Shown here in pieces: positions 1-4,206 of a stretch of 6,936 bases of DNA. The stretch's first letter is position 1, and every line of letters starts with the position of its first letter. Source of the DNA: Chloroflexota bacterium. GTDB taxonomy: Bacteria; Chloroflexota; UBA6077. The notes beneath the pieces are model-generated. The model was not told the DNA's origin. It saw only the letters and a list, made by a program, of their open reading frames with translations, and made no database searches. The DNA lies in the NCBI GenBank assembly GCA_021806765.1, contig JAJZQR010000286.1, positions 1-6,936 on the forward strand, in the 5' to 3' direction. The position numbers and the translations under genes were made by a program.

Positions 1-806
1 ACGAGATCCTCGTATGGCCAACCTTGCTGCGAACCAACCTGCCGGCAGAGAGATGGGTAGTCGGTCATCGTGCGATACCGTCGGTAGAACTCGCGCAGCA
101 GGTCGCTCGGGTGCGACAGCAGAAGAGGGTGCTGTCCTTGCGACGACGACTGTCGCGCCCGCTCGATGAGTGCGGTCTCCAGGGCGGCCATCAGGTCGGA
201 TCGACCTGCCCAGGCATCCAGCAGCGCGTAGCGTCGGCTGCCGTCGTACCGCGTCTTCCCCGACACGTCGATCGCCGTGGTGGCTGCGTCCGGGTCGCTC
301 CGGCTGATCGCGATGAATAGGTGCTCCTTGATTGCATCAATGTCGGTGCGTAGCGCCTCCCCCGGGTCGGGGCGCGTGAAGTGGAAGCCATCCTCACCGA
401 GGCGGAAGATGTCGAACAGCGCGAGGTACGCCTCGACCGCGACCGAGAACTGGCCGGACCGGTACAGGCTGTCGGCGGCGGCGAACAAATCGTCCATCTC
501 GTCGATCCAGCTGTCGTCGCCATAGCCACGGTGGGAGTGGTACTCGGGGTCGTAGCCAACCCCGTCTTGGACGTAGACGTCGTTGGCGATGTCGTCGTGC
601 AGAGCCTGGATGCCAGCGAGGAGGTCCTCCCGATCTTCCAGTCCCATCGTCTCGGCAACCAGAGGGCGCGGCCCGCGCGTCACGAGCTCCAGGAAGCGAG
701 CCTGCCGCTCATCGTCCAGTTCGGCCAGGAAGTCGCTGACCAGCGCGATTGCCTCTTCGAGGGTGTAGTGCCGCAACCGGGCGGCTATGTCATCCAAGCG
801 GCTCAT
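1..806 (-). CDS. hypothetical protein, TPR-like, 3' end outside window
   Basis: The minus-strand frame is open from an ATG at 806 to the window edge, about 268 codons with no stop. It begins MSRLDDIAARLRHYTLEEAI and stays mostly alpha-helical and acidic. The middle (SLYRSGQFSVAVEAYLALFD, near residues 115-135) looks like a TPR-type helical hairpin, and a YDPEYHSHRGYGDDSWIDEM stretch precedes it. I saw no catalytic motif, signal peptide or membrane segment. I chose the 806 start because GAGG lies 8 nt upstream. An in-frame ATG at 851 would add 15 residues but has a poorer site. A possible -10 (TAGAAT, 882-887) lies upstream. It follows the 1052-1960 gene on the same strand after a 245-bp gap. 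I do not recognise the family. The plus-strand frames over this interval are valine- or arginine-rich shadows. Confidence 0.8.
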   Translation of the reverse strand, partial: MSRLDDIAARLRHYTLEEAIALVSDFLAELDDERQARFLELVTRGPRPLVAETMGLEDREDLLAGIQALHDDIANDVYVQDGVGYDPEYHSHRGYGDDSWIDEMDDLFAAADSLYRSGQFSVAVEAYLALFDIFRLGEDGFHFTRPDPGEALRTDIDAIKEHLFIAISRSDPDAATTAIDVSGKTRYDGSRRYALLDAWAGRSDLMAALETALIERARQSSSQGQHPLLLSHPSDLLREFYRRYRTMTDYPSLCRQVGSQQGWPYEDL

Positions 807-1051
807 CGTGTTTGCCTCGGACCACGAAGTAGATCGATGGCGGTCGGGCATTGGTCACCGCCGCCATGCGGTCCATAGTTCATTCTAGCTCACCGGACGA
901 CGAGATCAGAGAGCCCCGATGTGCACTCGGATCTCGTCAACCATCAGCCGATCCTTCACGCCTGTAGACACTTGGTCCCATCTGGATCATACCAGGAGTG
1001 CGCGATGCTGGTCGGCAGTATCATTACTGCTACGGCGGCGTGCTTTTCTCA

Positions 1052-1960
1052 TTAGCCAGCCTCTGGGATCGAGTACCCGAGGCGCCGCATCTTCGCCGCT
1101 AACCGAACCAGGGCGCCAGCCAGCGCCTCGCCATCTGCCGACTCGGTATCCAACTCAAGCACCGTACTCAGCACATGTGCAGGGTCGGACGGATCCTCGT
1201 AGCAGAGGGGCGCGAAACGTTCGAACCAATCGGCAAGCTCTTCGGTGTCGTGCGTCGCCAGGTAGCGGCCGAGGCTGTGGGTGTCGGAGCCCGGGTTGAG
1301 TCTGGCCAGCGCCGATCGGTAGCGCTCGAACACATCCATCTGGGGTGACCAGTCGGCGATGCGCGCCAGCACCTCGGGCGAGGCGGGTTGGGGCGGCCAG
1401 GTTGGGTAGGGGATGCGAACCTCACAGCAGAAGCGGGGATTGGTCCAGAGAGCAGGGACCGGTTCCTGGTCGTGGTCGATCCGGGCCAGGGGATTCCTCG
1501 GGAAGGAACCGGACAACATGCCATCCCGCCAGAGGTTCTGGTAAGCCGGCTGTTGCCATCGTCCCCTGGTCCTAACGACTTCGAAGCCCAGTCGTCGAAG
1601 GGCGCGAAGGAGAGCCGGCTGATGCCAGACGGCATCTCGGTGGATGTGGACGTATCTCCGGACCAAGTCGATGACGAGCAGGCTTTGGCTGGCATTGGGC
1701 GGCTCGAAGGCGTCAACCCTCTTCTCGAAGAAGTACTGACCCAGAGCGGTTCCGGCCAGCTCGTTGTGGAACGGGTTTGTGGCCAGATCGAGATGGGCGG
1801 CGAGGTGAACCAATTCTTCGAGGATGGTCGAGGCGTTGTCGGTGTCGAGCGCCTCCGCGTATTCCACCACCTGGACCATCTGAAACGACCTGTCGCTGGA
1901 ATGCCAAAAGGTGGGTATGACCTTGATGATGTAGGCAGGACCCTCGGGGATGTTCATCAT
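1052..1960 (-). CDS. hypothetical protein, 302 aa
   Basis: The frame runs from ATG at 1960 to TAA at 1052 and begins MMNIPEGPAYIIKVIPTFWH. The open frame extends upstream to about 2290, but the part before 1960 is low-quality sequence that overlaps the divergent gene's leader, and an extended -10 at 2019-2027 would place transcription start near 2012. A second ATG lies at 1957. GGAG sits 12 nt before 1960, so the ribosome site is only moderate. The protein is soluble, with helices in the first third (ILEELVHLAAHLDLATNPFH), a central Arg/Trp/Pro-rich part containing RFCCEVRIP, and a helical C-terminus rich in Asp and Glu. There is no signal peptide, membrane helix or known catalytic signature. 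It may share a transcript direction with the 1-806 gene. I do not recognise the family and assign no function. Confidence 0.75.
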   Translation of the reverse strand: MMNIPEGPAYIIKVIPTFWHSSDRSFQMVQVVEYAEALDTDNASTILEELVHLAAHLDLATNPFHNELAGTALGQYFFEKRVDAFEPPNASQSLLVIDLVRRYVHIHRDAVWHQPALLRALRRLGFEVVRTRGRWQQPAYQNLWRDGMLSGSFPRNPLARIDHDQEPVPALWTNPRFCCEVRIPYPTWPPQPASPEVLARIADWSPQMDVFERYRSALARLNPGSDTHSLGRYLATHDTEELADWFERFAPLCYEDPSDPAHVLSTVLELDTESADGEALAGALVRLAAKMRRLGYSIPEAG

Positions 1961-2018
1961 TGCTGCATCGATCTCCGCAGTCTGACGAGCTGGAGCGGCG
2001 TGGTCTCGCGCTGCAGGG

Positions 2019-2027
2019 AGTATAGCA
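2019..2027 (-). promoter_or_regulatory. extended -10 promoter for the 1052-1960 gene
   Basis: Read on the minus strand this is TGCTATACT, which matches the extended -10 form TGnTATAAT at all but one of the key bases. No good -35 hexamer is visible upstream, which is normal for extended -10 promoters. Transcription would start near 2012 and leave a leader of about 50 nt before the ATG at 1960. The call rests on the motif and its placement only. Confidence 0.45.
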
Positions 2028-2177
2028 TGCGGTTTCGCTCCGGACCTTGAGGCAAGTCGAAGTAGCTGCGAGGCACTCCTAACCGAATAGGCGGGCACAG
2101 GGGTTGCTGGCCGAACTGGATAGGGGAACTCAGCGAACCCGGGACAACGGATTGTTTTCTGTGTTGCCGGCGCAGGC

Positions 2178-2183
2178 AGGAGG
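2178..2183 (+). promoter_or_regulatory. Shine-Dalgarno of the CcbP-like gene
   Basis: AGGAGG lies 8 nt before the ATG at 2192. This strong site fixes the start of the interrupted calcium-binding protein gene and shows that the first half of that gene still has a working-looking initiation region. Confidence 0.8.
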
Positions 2184-2191
2184 GTTGCGGC

Positions 2192-2560
2192 ATGGCGAAG
2201 CGCACACGAGATGAGGAGCGAGAAGAGCGGATTGCCATGGAGATCATCGTCGATGCCTACGGTCCCGAGGAGCAAGCGATGGGGTGGCACGTGTACCTCG
2301 AGGAGAACCTGGAGATGCCCTTTCGCGCCAGGTGAATCACCGAGCGGGTCATATCACCGCTTCGGAAGGGGGAGCAAGTGGAGGTGGTGGGGATGGCGCC
2401 GGAGGAAGTGTGCGAGCACGAGATGTTCGTTCTGGTGCGCTGGAACGATCGGAAACTGGCAGTGCCGCTATCCCAGTTGGATGGCATTGGCGCAAGCAAG
2501 CAAACACGCCAGGCCATCGACGACTGGCACTACTGGGTTGCGCGCGGCTACGAGCTGTAA
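2192..2560 (+). pseudogene. CcbP-like calcium-binding protein, in-frame TGA at codon 48
   Basis: The frame is ATG 2192 to TAA 2558-2560, 122 positions, with one internal TGA at 2333-2335. The first part, MAKRTRDEEREERIAMEIIV to FRAR (47 residues), and the second, starting ITERVISPLRKGEQVEVVG and ending DDWHYWVARGYEL, are both typical of the small acidic CcbP-type calcium-binding family first described in Anabaena. Landmarks are DAYGPEEQAMGWHVYLEENL, VEVVGMAPEEVCEHEMFVLV and AVPLSQL. Members as I remember them run A-[TKR]-C-I at the interruption, so TGA stands where Cys is expected. The reading frame is the same on both sides and no other lesion is seen. The gene could be freshly inactivated, a sequencing error (TGC or TGT to TGA), or read through as selenocysteine. 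A restart at a GTG (2378) would yield only a 60-residue C-terminal piece. The role would be cytosolic Ca2+ binding or signalling. The family call is firm; the status of the TGA is open. Confidence 0.75.
2340..2365 (+). other. hairpin just downstream of the in-frame TGA
   Basis: CCGAGCGG (2340-2347) pairs with CCGCTTCGG (2357-2365): eight base pairs with one bulged T, closing a 9-nt loop whose first base is G (2348). It starts 5 nt after the TGA at 2333-2335. Bacterial selenocysteine insertion elements are hairpins downstream of UGA with a G at the start of the loop. They usually place the loop at least about 16 nt after UGA, and here it begins at nt 13. The hairpin also falls on codons for a conserved peptide, so it may be fortuitous. 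Confidence 0.5.
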
Positions 2561-2637
2561 TCTTTAGGTTCAACCCATCGCAGCGACTGCGCGCGCTGTT
2601 CGGTTGGTCCTCCACCTACCGAGGGGAGTTGTAGAGG

Positions 2638-2859
2638 ATGGACTCCTTTGAGCAAACCTATCCTCACATCGCCCGCTGGATCAAGACTCACGGTTGGATC
2701 GAGGTCGGGGCCGACGACATGAGTCGTTCCTGGATTCGGGCTCTAGACGAGGGCGGCATGGTCTGGGAGGGCGGCGACCCGACCAAGACGCTGGACGAGG
2801 CCTTCGAGGAGTTGGACGCTGCACTCGGCAAGTGGATGGCCGAGATGTCTCTCGAGTAG
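2638..2859 (+). CDS. small acidic conserved hypothetical protein, 73 aa
   Basis: The frame runs from ATG 2638 to TAG 2857-2859, with GAGGGGAG ending 9 nt before the start. It begins MDSFEQTYPHIARWIKTHGW and contains IRALDEGGMVWEG and LDEAFEELDAALGKWM. The pattern PHIARWIKTHGWIE, then ALDEGGMVWEG, then a C-terminal amphipathic helix resembles short uncharacterised proteins I recall from cyanobacteria and Chloroflexota. No enzyme motif or membrane segment is present. It lies 77 bp after the CcbP-like gene on the same strand, with no terminator between them, so the two are probably cotranscribed. Its 3' end abuts a decayed minus-strand toxin relic. The function is unknown. I am confident it is a real gene because of the ribosome site, codon pattern and family resemblance. 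Confidence 0.8.
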   Translation: MDSFEQTYPHIARWIKTHGWIEVGADDMSRSWIRALDEGGMVWEGGDPTKTLDEAFEELDAALGKWMAEMSLE

Positions 2860-3035
2860 TGCTCCAATAGGACTCTCCCCCCAGTTCAACAGCAAGGGCG
2901 ATGACCTCAGCCTCTCCACCACCTGGATTCCTCCCCAATCCATCGATGACTGTCCGGCTCGCGATGGACTGCAACCTGATCCAGGACATGCGGAGTATGT
3001 CGGCAGCACCCGCGCCCGGCTCCCTCGGTGACTGC
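2860..3035 (-). pseudogene. remnant of a DUF3368 PIN-domain (VapC-like) protein
   Basis: On the minus strand one frame reads GAADILRMSWIRLQSIASRT, then VIDGLGRNPGG and GEAEVIALAVELGGES. GEAE-x-IALA-x-EL (2917-2882), preceded by a WI-x-V/L-x-S/P-I strand, is the hallmark of DUF3368 proteins, which are PIN-domain relatives of VapC toxins. About one base upstream is out of register: TEGAGR (near 3029-3012) lies in another frame and would join GAAD if one base were added, matching the usual EGAGRPGA segment. A TGA closes the main frame just upstream. The N-terminal part with the first PIN aspartate is not recognisable, and the C-terminal part is lost where the neighbouring plus-strand gene ends. 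This is therefore a truncated, frameshifted relic with no expected activity. The family call rests on motif memory. Confidence 0.5.
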
Positions 3036-3178
3036 CACGAGTGACGTTCTCATCCACATCGTGGTCGAGCCCGACCATCGGGACTGCCCGTGCGTCACAC
3101 TGCGCGGCCGATGTTGTCATGCCCAAGAGCCCTCATCAAGCGGAATGACGCTACCCTGTCGCAACTGGTGGGAAAAGA

Positions 3179-3343
3179 AGTCCCTCGGTCGCGAAATCCG
3201 GCGACAGAAGAATCCCTTGGCCGCGAGAACGTGGGCCGAGAAGAGTCCCCTGGTCGCGAAAACGGGGATTGGGAATAGTCCCTTGGTCGCGGAAAACGGC
3301 CGGCCAGGAGTCCCCTGGTCAGCCGTTCAGGAAACCCTTGGTC
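3179..3343 (+). repeat. degenerate tandem array, ~33-bp period, core AGTCCCTTGGTC
   Basis: Core copies start at 3179 (AGTCCCTCGGTC), 3211 (AATCCCTTGGCC), 3244 (AGTCCCCTGGTC), 3277 (AGTCCCTTGGTC), 3309 (AGTCCCCTGGTC) and 3332 (AAACCCTTGGTC). The steps are 32, 33, 33, 32 and 23 bp. Most cores continue into GCGAAAACGG-like sequence, so the conserved block is about 20 bp and the rest of each unit varies. A weaker copy (CCCTGTCGCAA) lies near 3153. Outlying copies are at 3474 (exact) and 3706 (AATTCCTTGGTC). The spacing and degeneracy do not fit CRISPR. All frames are open on both strands with an 11-residue rhythm, but the 32-bp steps break any coding phase. The origin is unknown. Confidence 0.75.
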
Positions 3344-3394
3344 TCCGAGGGGACGGATCTCCGAAGGAAGAGATGAGAGGGCGAAAGAAAGCAA

Positions 3395-3404
3395 AAGGAG
3401 GTGA
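3395..3404 (+). promoter_or_regulatory. perfect ten-base Shine-Dalgarno
   Basis: AAGGAGGTGA is fully complementary to the usual 3' end of bacterial 16S rRNA. It lies 7 nt before a GTG and 10 nt before an ATG that open a 31-codon frame at 3415. It is the strongest ribosome-binding sequence in the window, yet it stands in a tract without recognised genes. Confidence 0.5.
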
Positions 3405-3414
3405 GGTCCAAGTG

Positions 3415-3510
3415 ATGCTGAATAAGGTACCTGGCGGGGTACCTGGCTCGAACCAGATGGTCAGGGGCTTCGTAGTCCCTTGGTCAGACCCTAATCGCCC
3501 TATCGGATAG
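3415..3510 (+). CDS. possible small ORF, 31 aa
   Basis: ATG 3415 to TAG 3508-3510 encodes MLNKVPGGVPGSNQMVRGFV followed by VPWSDPNRPIG. A GTG directly before the ATG would add one residue. The perfect Shine-Dalgarno at 3395-3404 is the only positive evidence. The peptide has a duplicated VPG step produced by a 12-bp direct DNA repeat, no membrane helix and no known family. The coding interval overlaps a minus-strand tRNA-like relic and one exact copy of the AGTCCCTTGGTC repeat, and the stop lies in a 10-bp hairpin. All of this suggests decayed DNA more than a maintained gene. It could instead be a leader peptide or a chance ORF. Confidence 0.2.
   Translation: MLNKVPGGVPGSNQMVRGFVVPWSDPNRPIG
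3426..3447 (+). repeat. direct repeat GGTACCTGGC, two copies, 12-bp step
   Basis: GGTACCTGGC occurs at 3426-3435 and again at 3438-3447, separated by GG. Each copy starts with the palindrome GGTACC. The right-hand copy merges into the T-arm region of the ACG tRNA-like relic, so the duplication may have arisen at the 3' end of that sequence. Confidence 0.8.
3432..3485 (-). pseudogene. tRNA-like relic, anticodon ACG (Arg), 3' half
   Basis: On the minus strand AGGGA-CTACGAA-GCCCC has a 7-nt anticodon loop with ACG at 3473-3471, but only the three central pairs of the stem are good. Sixteen nt further comes GGTTCGAGCC, a normal T-loop sequence, and then CCCCGCC followed by A (3439-3432), which would serve as the 3' acceptor strand and discriminator base. 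No D arm or 5' acceptor strand is recognisable. The 5' flank is an exact copy of the local repeat core, so part of the resemblance could be accidental. Confidence 0.35.
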
Positions 3511-3516
3511 GGTGAT
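3494..3516. other. 10-bp inverted repeat, 3-nt loop
   Basis: ATCGCCCTAT (3494-3503) pairs with ATAGGGTGAT (3507-3516) around CGG, with all ten pairs formed if one G-T wobble is allowed. The plus strand has A5 right after it and no T run, and the minus strand has no T run downstream either, so it does not look like an intrinsic terminator. It contains the stop of the 31-codon ORF. Confidence 0.7.
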
Positions 3517-3572
3517 AAAAAGCAAAACATAGACGAAAGAAGCGAGGCAGGAGCGAGCGAGGACAAAGAAAA

Positions 3573-3627
3573 GTGGCGGGGGTCAGATTTGAACTGACGA
3601 CCAAGGGCTTATGAGTCCTTCCGCCAC
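3573..3627 (-). pseudogene. tRNA-Met-like (CAT) sequence lacking a D arm, 55 nt
   Basis: Read 3627 to 3573, the ends GTGGCGG and CCGCCAC pair over 7 bp. An anticodon loop CTCATAA (CAT at 3613-3611) sits between AAGGA and GCCCT, where only three of five pairs are good. Then come TTGGTC and a perfect 5-bp T arm, GTCAG-TTCAAAT-CTGAC, with the canonical T loop. The 3' half closely follows elongator tRNA-Met (CTCATAA, TTGGTC, TTCAAAT, acceptor CCCCGCC, A73). Nothing remains between the acceptor strand and the anticodon stem, so the D arm of about 17-20 nt is deleted. CCA is not encoded. The mismatched anticodon stem favours a pseudogene. It might also be an integration scar (attachment-site copy of a tRNA 3' end). 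Confidence 0.6.
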
Positions 3628-3636
3628 ATGAGCAAA

Positions 3637-3697
3637 GAAACCGGCCGAAATCGCACAGTTCCTTGTCCGAAACCGCCCGGTTCTCGGCCAGGGTTTC
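3637..3697. repeat. nested inverted repeats
   Basis: The outer arms are GAAACCGGCCGA (3637-3648) and TCGGCC plus GGTTTC (3684-3689, 3692-3697), giving 12 pairs with a 2-nt bulge. An alternative inner hairpin pairs CCGAAACC (3667-3674) with GGTT-C-TCGG (3679-3687) around GCCC. The two share the TCGG at 3684-3687 and are mutually exclusive. A degenerate repeat core (AGTTCCTTGTCC, from about 3657) lies between the outer arms. The tract is in a gene-free interval and its function is unknown. Confidence 0.55.
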
Positions 3698-3740
3698 TAG
3701 GTCACAATTCCTTGGTCAAGGCAGCAAGGAAGTGCAGCAC

Positions 3741-3812
3741 GGGAGCGGGAGACGCGACTCAACCTGCGACAATCTGCTTGGAAGGTAGACTTGTGTGAAT
3801 CCCCGAATCCGC
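3741..3812 (-). pseudogene. degenerate tRNA-Gly-like sequence, anticodon TCC
   Basis: On the minus strand TCTAC-CTTCCAA-GCAGA forms an anticodon arm with four of five pairs and TCC at 3782-3780. It continues TTGTC, then GCAGGTTGAGTCGCGTC, which is a tRNA-Gly T arm missing one C of the TTCGAGTC loop and carrying stem changes. The end CTCCCGCTCC matches a normal tRNA-Gly acceptor 3' strand, with CCC where CCA might be. The 5' half, starting perhaps at GCGG near 3812, has no recognisable D arm. The 3' half is clearly related to tRNA-Gly but appears decayed. Confidence 0.55.
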
Positions 3813-3869
3813 CCCCTTTTGACCCGTTTGACGACTGTCTGATTCTCGCGTCGCCCTTGGGTAACAATA

Positions 3870-3938
3870 CCCTGAGACGGATTCTACGGTGAACTTGCTC
3901 ACCAGGCAAGCACTCTATCCATGTGATGTCGTTCAGGC
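3870..3938 (-). pseudogene. degenerate tRNA-Thr-like sequence, anticodon GGT
   Basis: Reading from 3938 down, GCCTGAA could pair with CTCAGGG (3876-3870) at five of seven positions. A D-arm-like ACATCACATGGATAGAGTG follows, then a perfect 5-bp anticodon stem CTTGC/GCAAG closing CTGGTGA (GGT at 3903-3901), and a TTCAC variable region. The T arm is collapsed to CGTAGAATCCG, four or five nt short of a normal TTCGAAT loop. G at position 37 is unusual for a threonine tRNA. It overlaps a small hairpin (GGGTA-ACAA-TACCC, 3859-3872). It is a likely pseudogene. Confidence 0.5.
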
Positions 3939-4206
3939 TCCAGCGGTATTCAGGTACTCCCGCAGGTGCTGTCCTGCTGTCCTTGAAAGAAATAGGAAGT
4001 TCTTTCCAACGACACTTCCTGCAACGGCCTCTTGGCATGCTTCAAAGCTGAGGATATCATGGCAAGCAGCAAAGCTCGATGCGACAGAGGGACATTCCCA
4101 AAGGGTGCTCGATTAGGCGAGATGCCTTGGAGCTTTGCTGCGTGTGAATGCAGCGGGCTGCCGCCTCAGGGTCGGCCACAATTCGTCTCATCTCAGGGGG
4201 TGACTG
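3939..4206. other. gene-free tract with hairpins and short repeats
   Basis: I see no gene here. Inverted repeat GAAAGAA/TTCTTTC occupies 3985-4006 with an 8-nt loop, and GGAAGT/ACTTCC (3995-4000, 4014-4019) overlaps it as an alternative pairing. TGCTGTCC is repeated in tandem near 3967-3982. TGGCATGCTTCAAAGCT (4033-4049) recurs 27 bp later as TGGCAAGCAGCAAAGCT (4060-4076). AGGGGG at 4195-4200 is the ribosome site of the gene at 4207. No clear promoter consensus was found for that gene. Confidence 0.6.
4066..4141. repeat. 12-bp perfect inverted repeat, arms 52 bp apart
   Basis: GCAGCAAAGCTC (4066-4077) is the exact reverse complement of GAGCTTTGCTGC (4130-4141). The enclosed 52 bp contains a direct repeat GCTCGAT (4074-4080, 4107-4113). 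No T run follows, so it is not a terminator. It may be the end pair of a very small mobile element or an RNA fold ahead of the 4207 gene. Confidence 0.7.

Noticed and set aside
381..878. Plus-strand open frame of 165 codons
   Set aside because: Valine-rich shadow of the minus-strand gene 1-806, which has a ribosome site and protein-like composition.
1388..2050. Plus-strand open frame of 220 codons
   Set aside because: Opposite-strand shadow of the 1052-1960 gene, with no ribosome site.
1961..2290. N-terminal extension of the 1052-1960 gene to 2290
   Set aside because: Low-complexity sequence running into the divergent gene's coding start; the extended -10 at 2019-2027 lies inside it.
2192..2560. 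Alternative genetic code with TGA as an amino acid genome-wide
   Set aside because: TGA is a normal stop for the 4207-5100 gene, and no other gene shows internal TGA.
2900..3043. Plus-strand ORF of 47 codons starting MTSASPPPGF
   Set aside because: No ribosome site, and it lies opposite the DUF3368 relic, which explains the composition.
3179..3343. CRISPR array
   Set aside because: Repeats are degenerate with cores of only 12-20 bp, remainders are about 13-20 bp, and no cas genes are present.
3028..3510. Plus-strand open frame of 160 codons across the repeat array
   Set aside because: All frames are open on both strands here, and repeat steps of 32 and 33 bp change phase; no ribosome site except the internal one at 3395.
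3494..3516. Intrinsic terminator
   Set aside because: Strong stem but no T run downstream on either strand.
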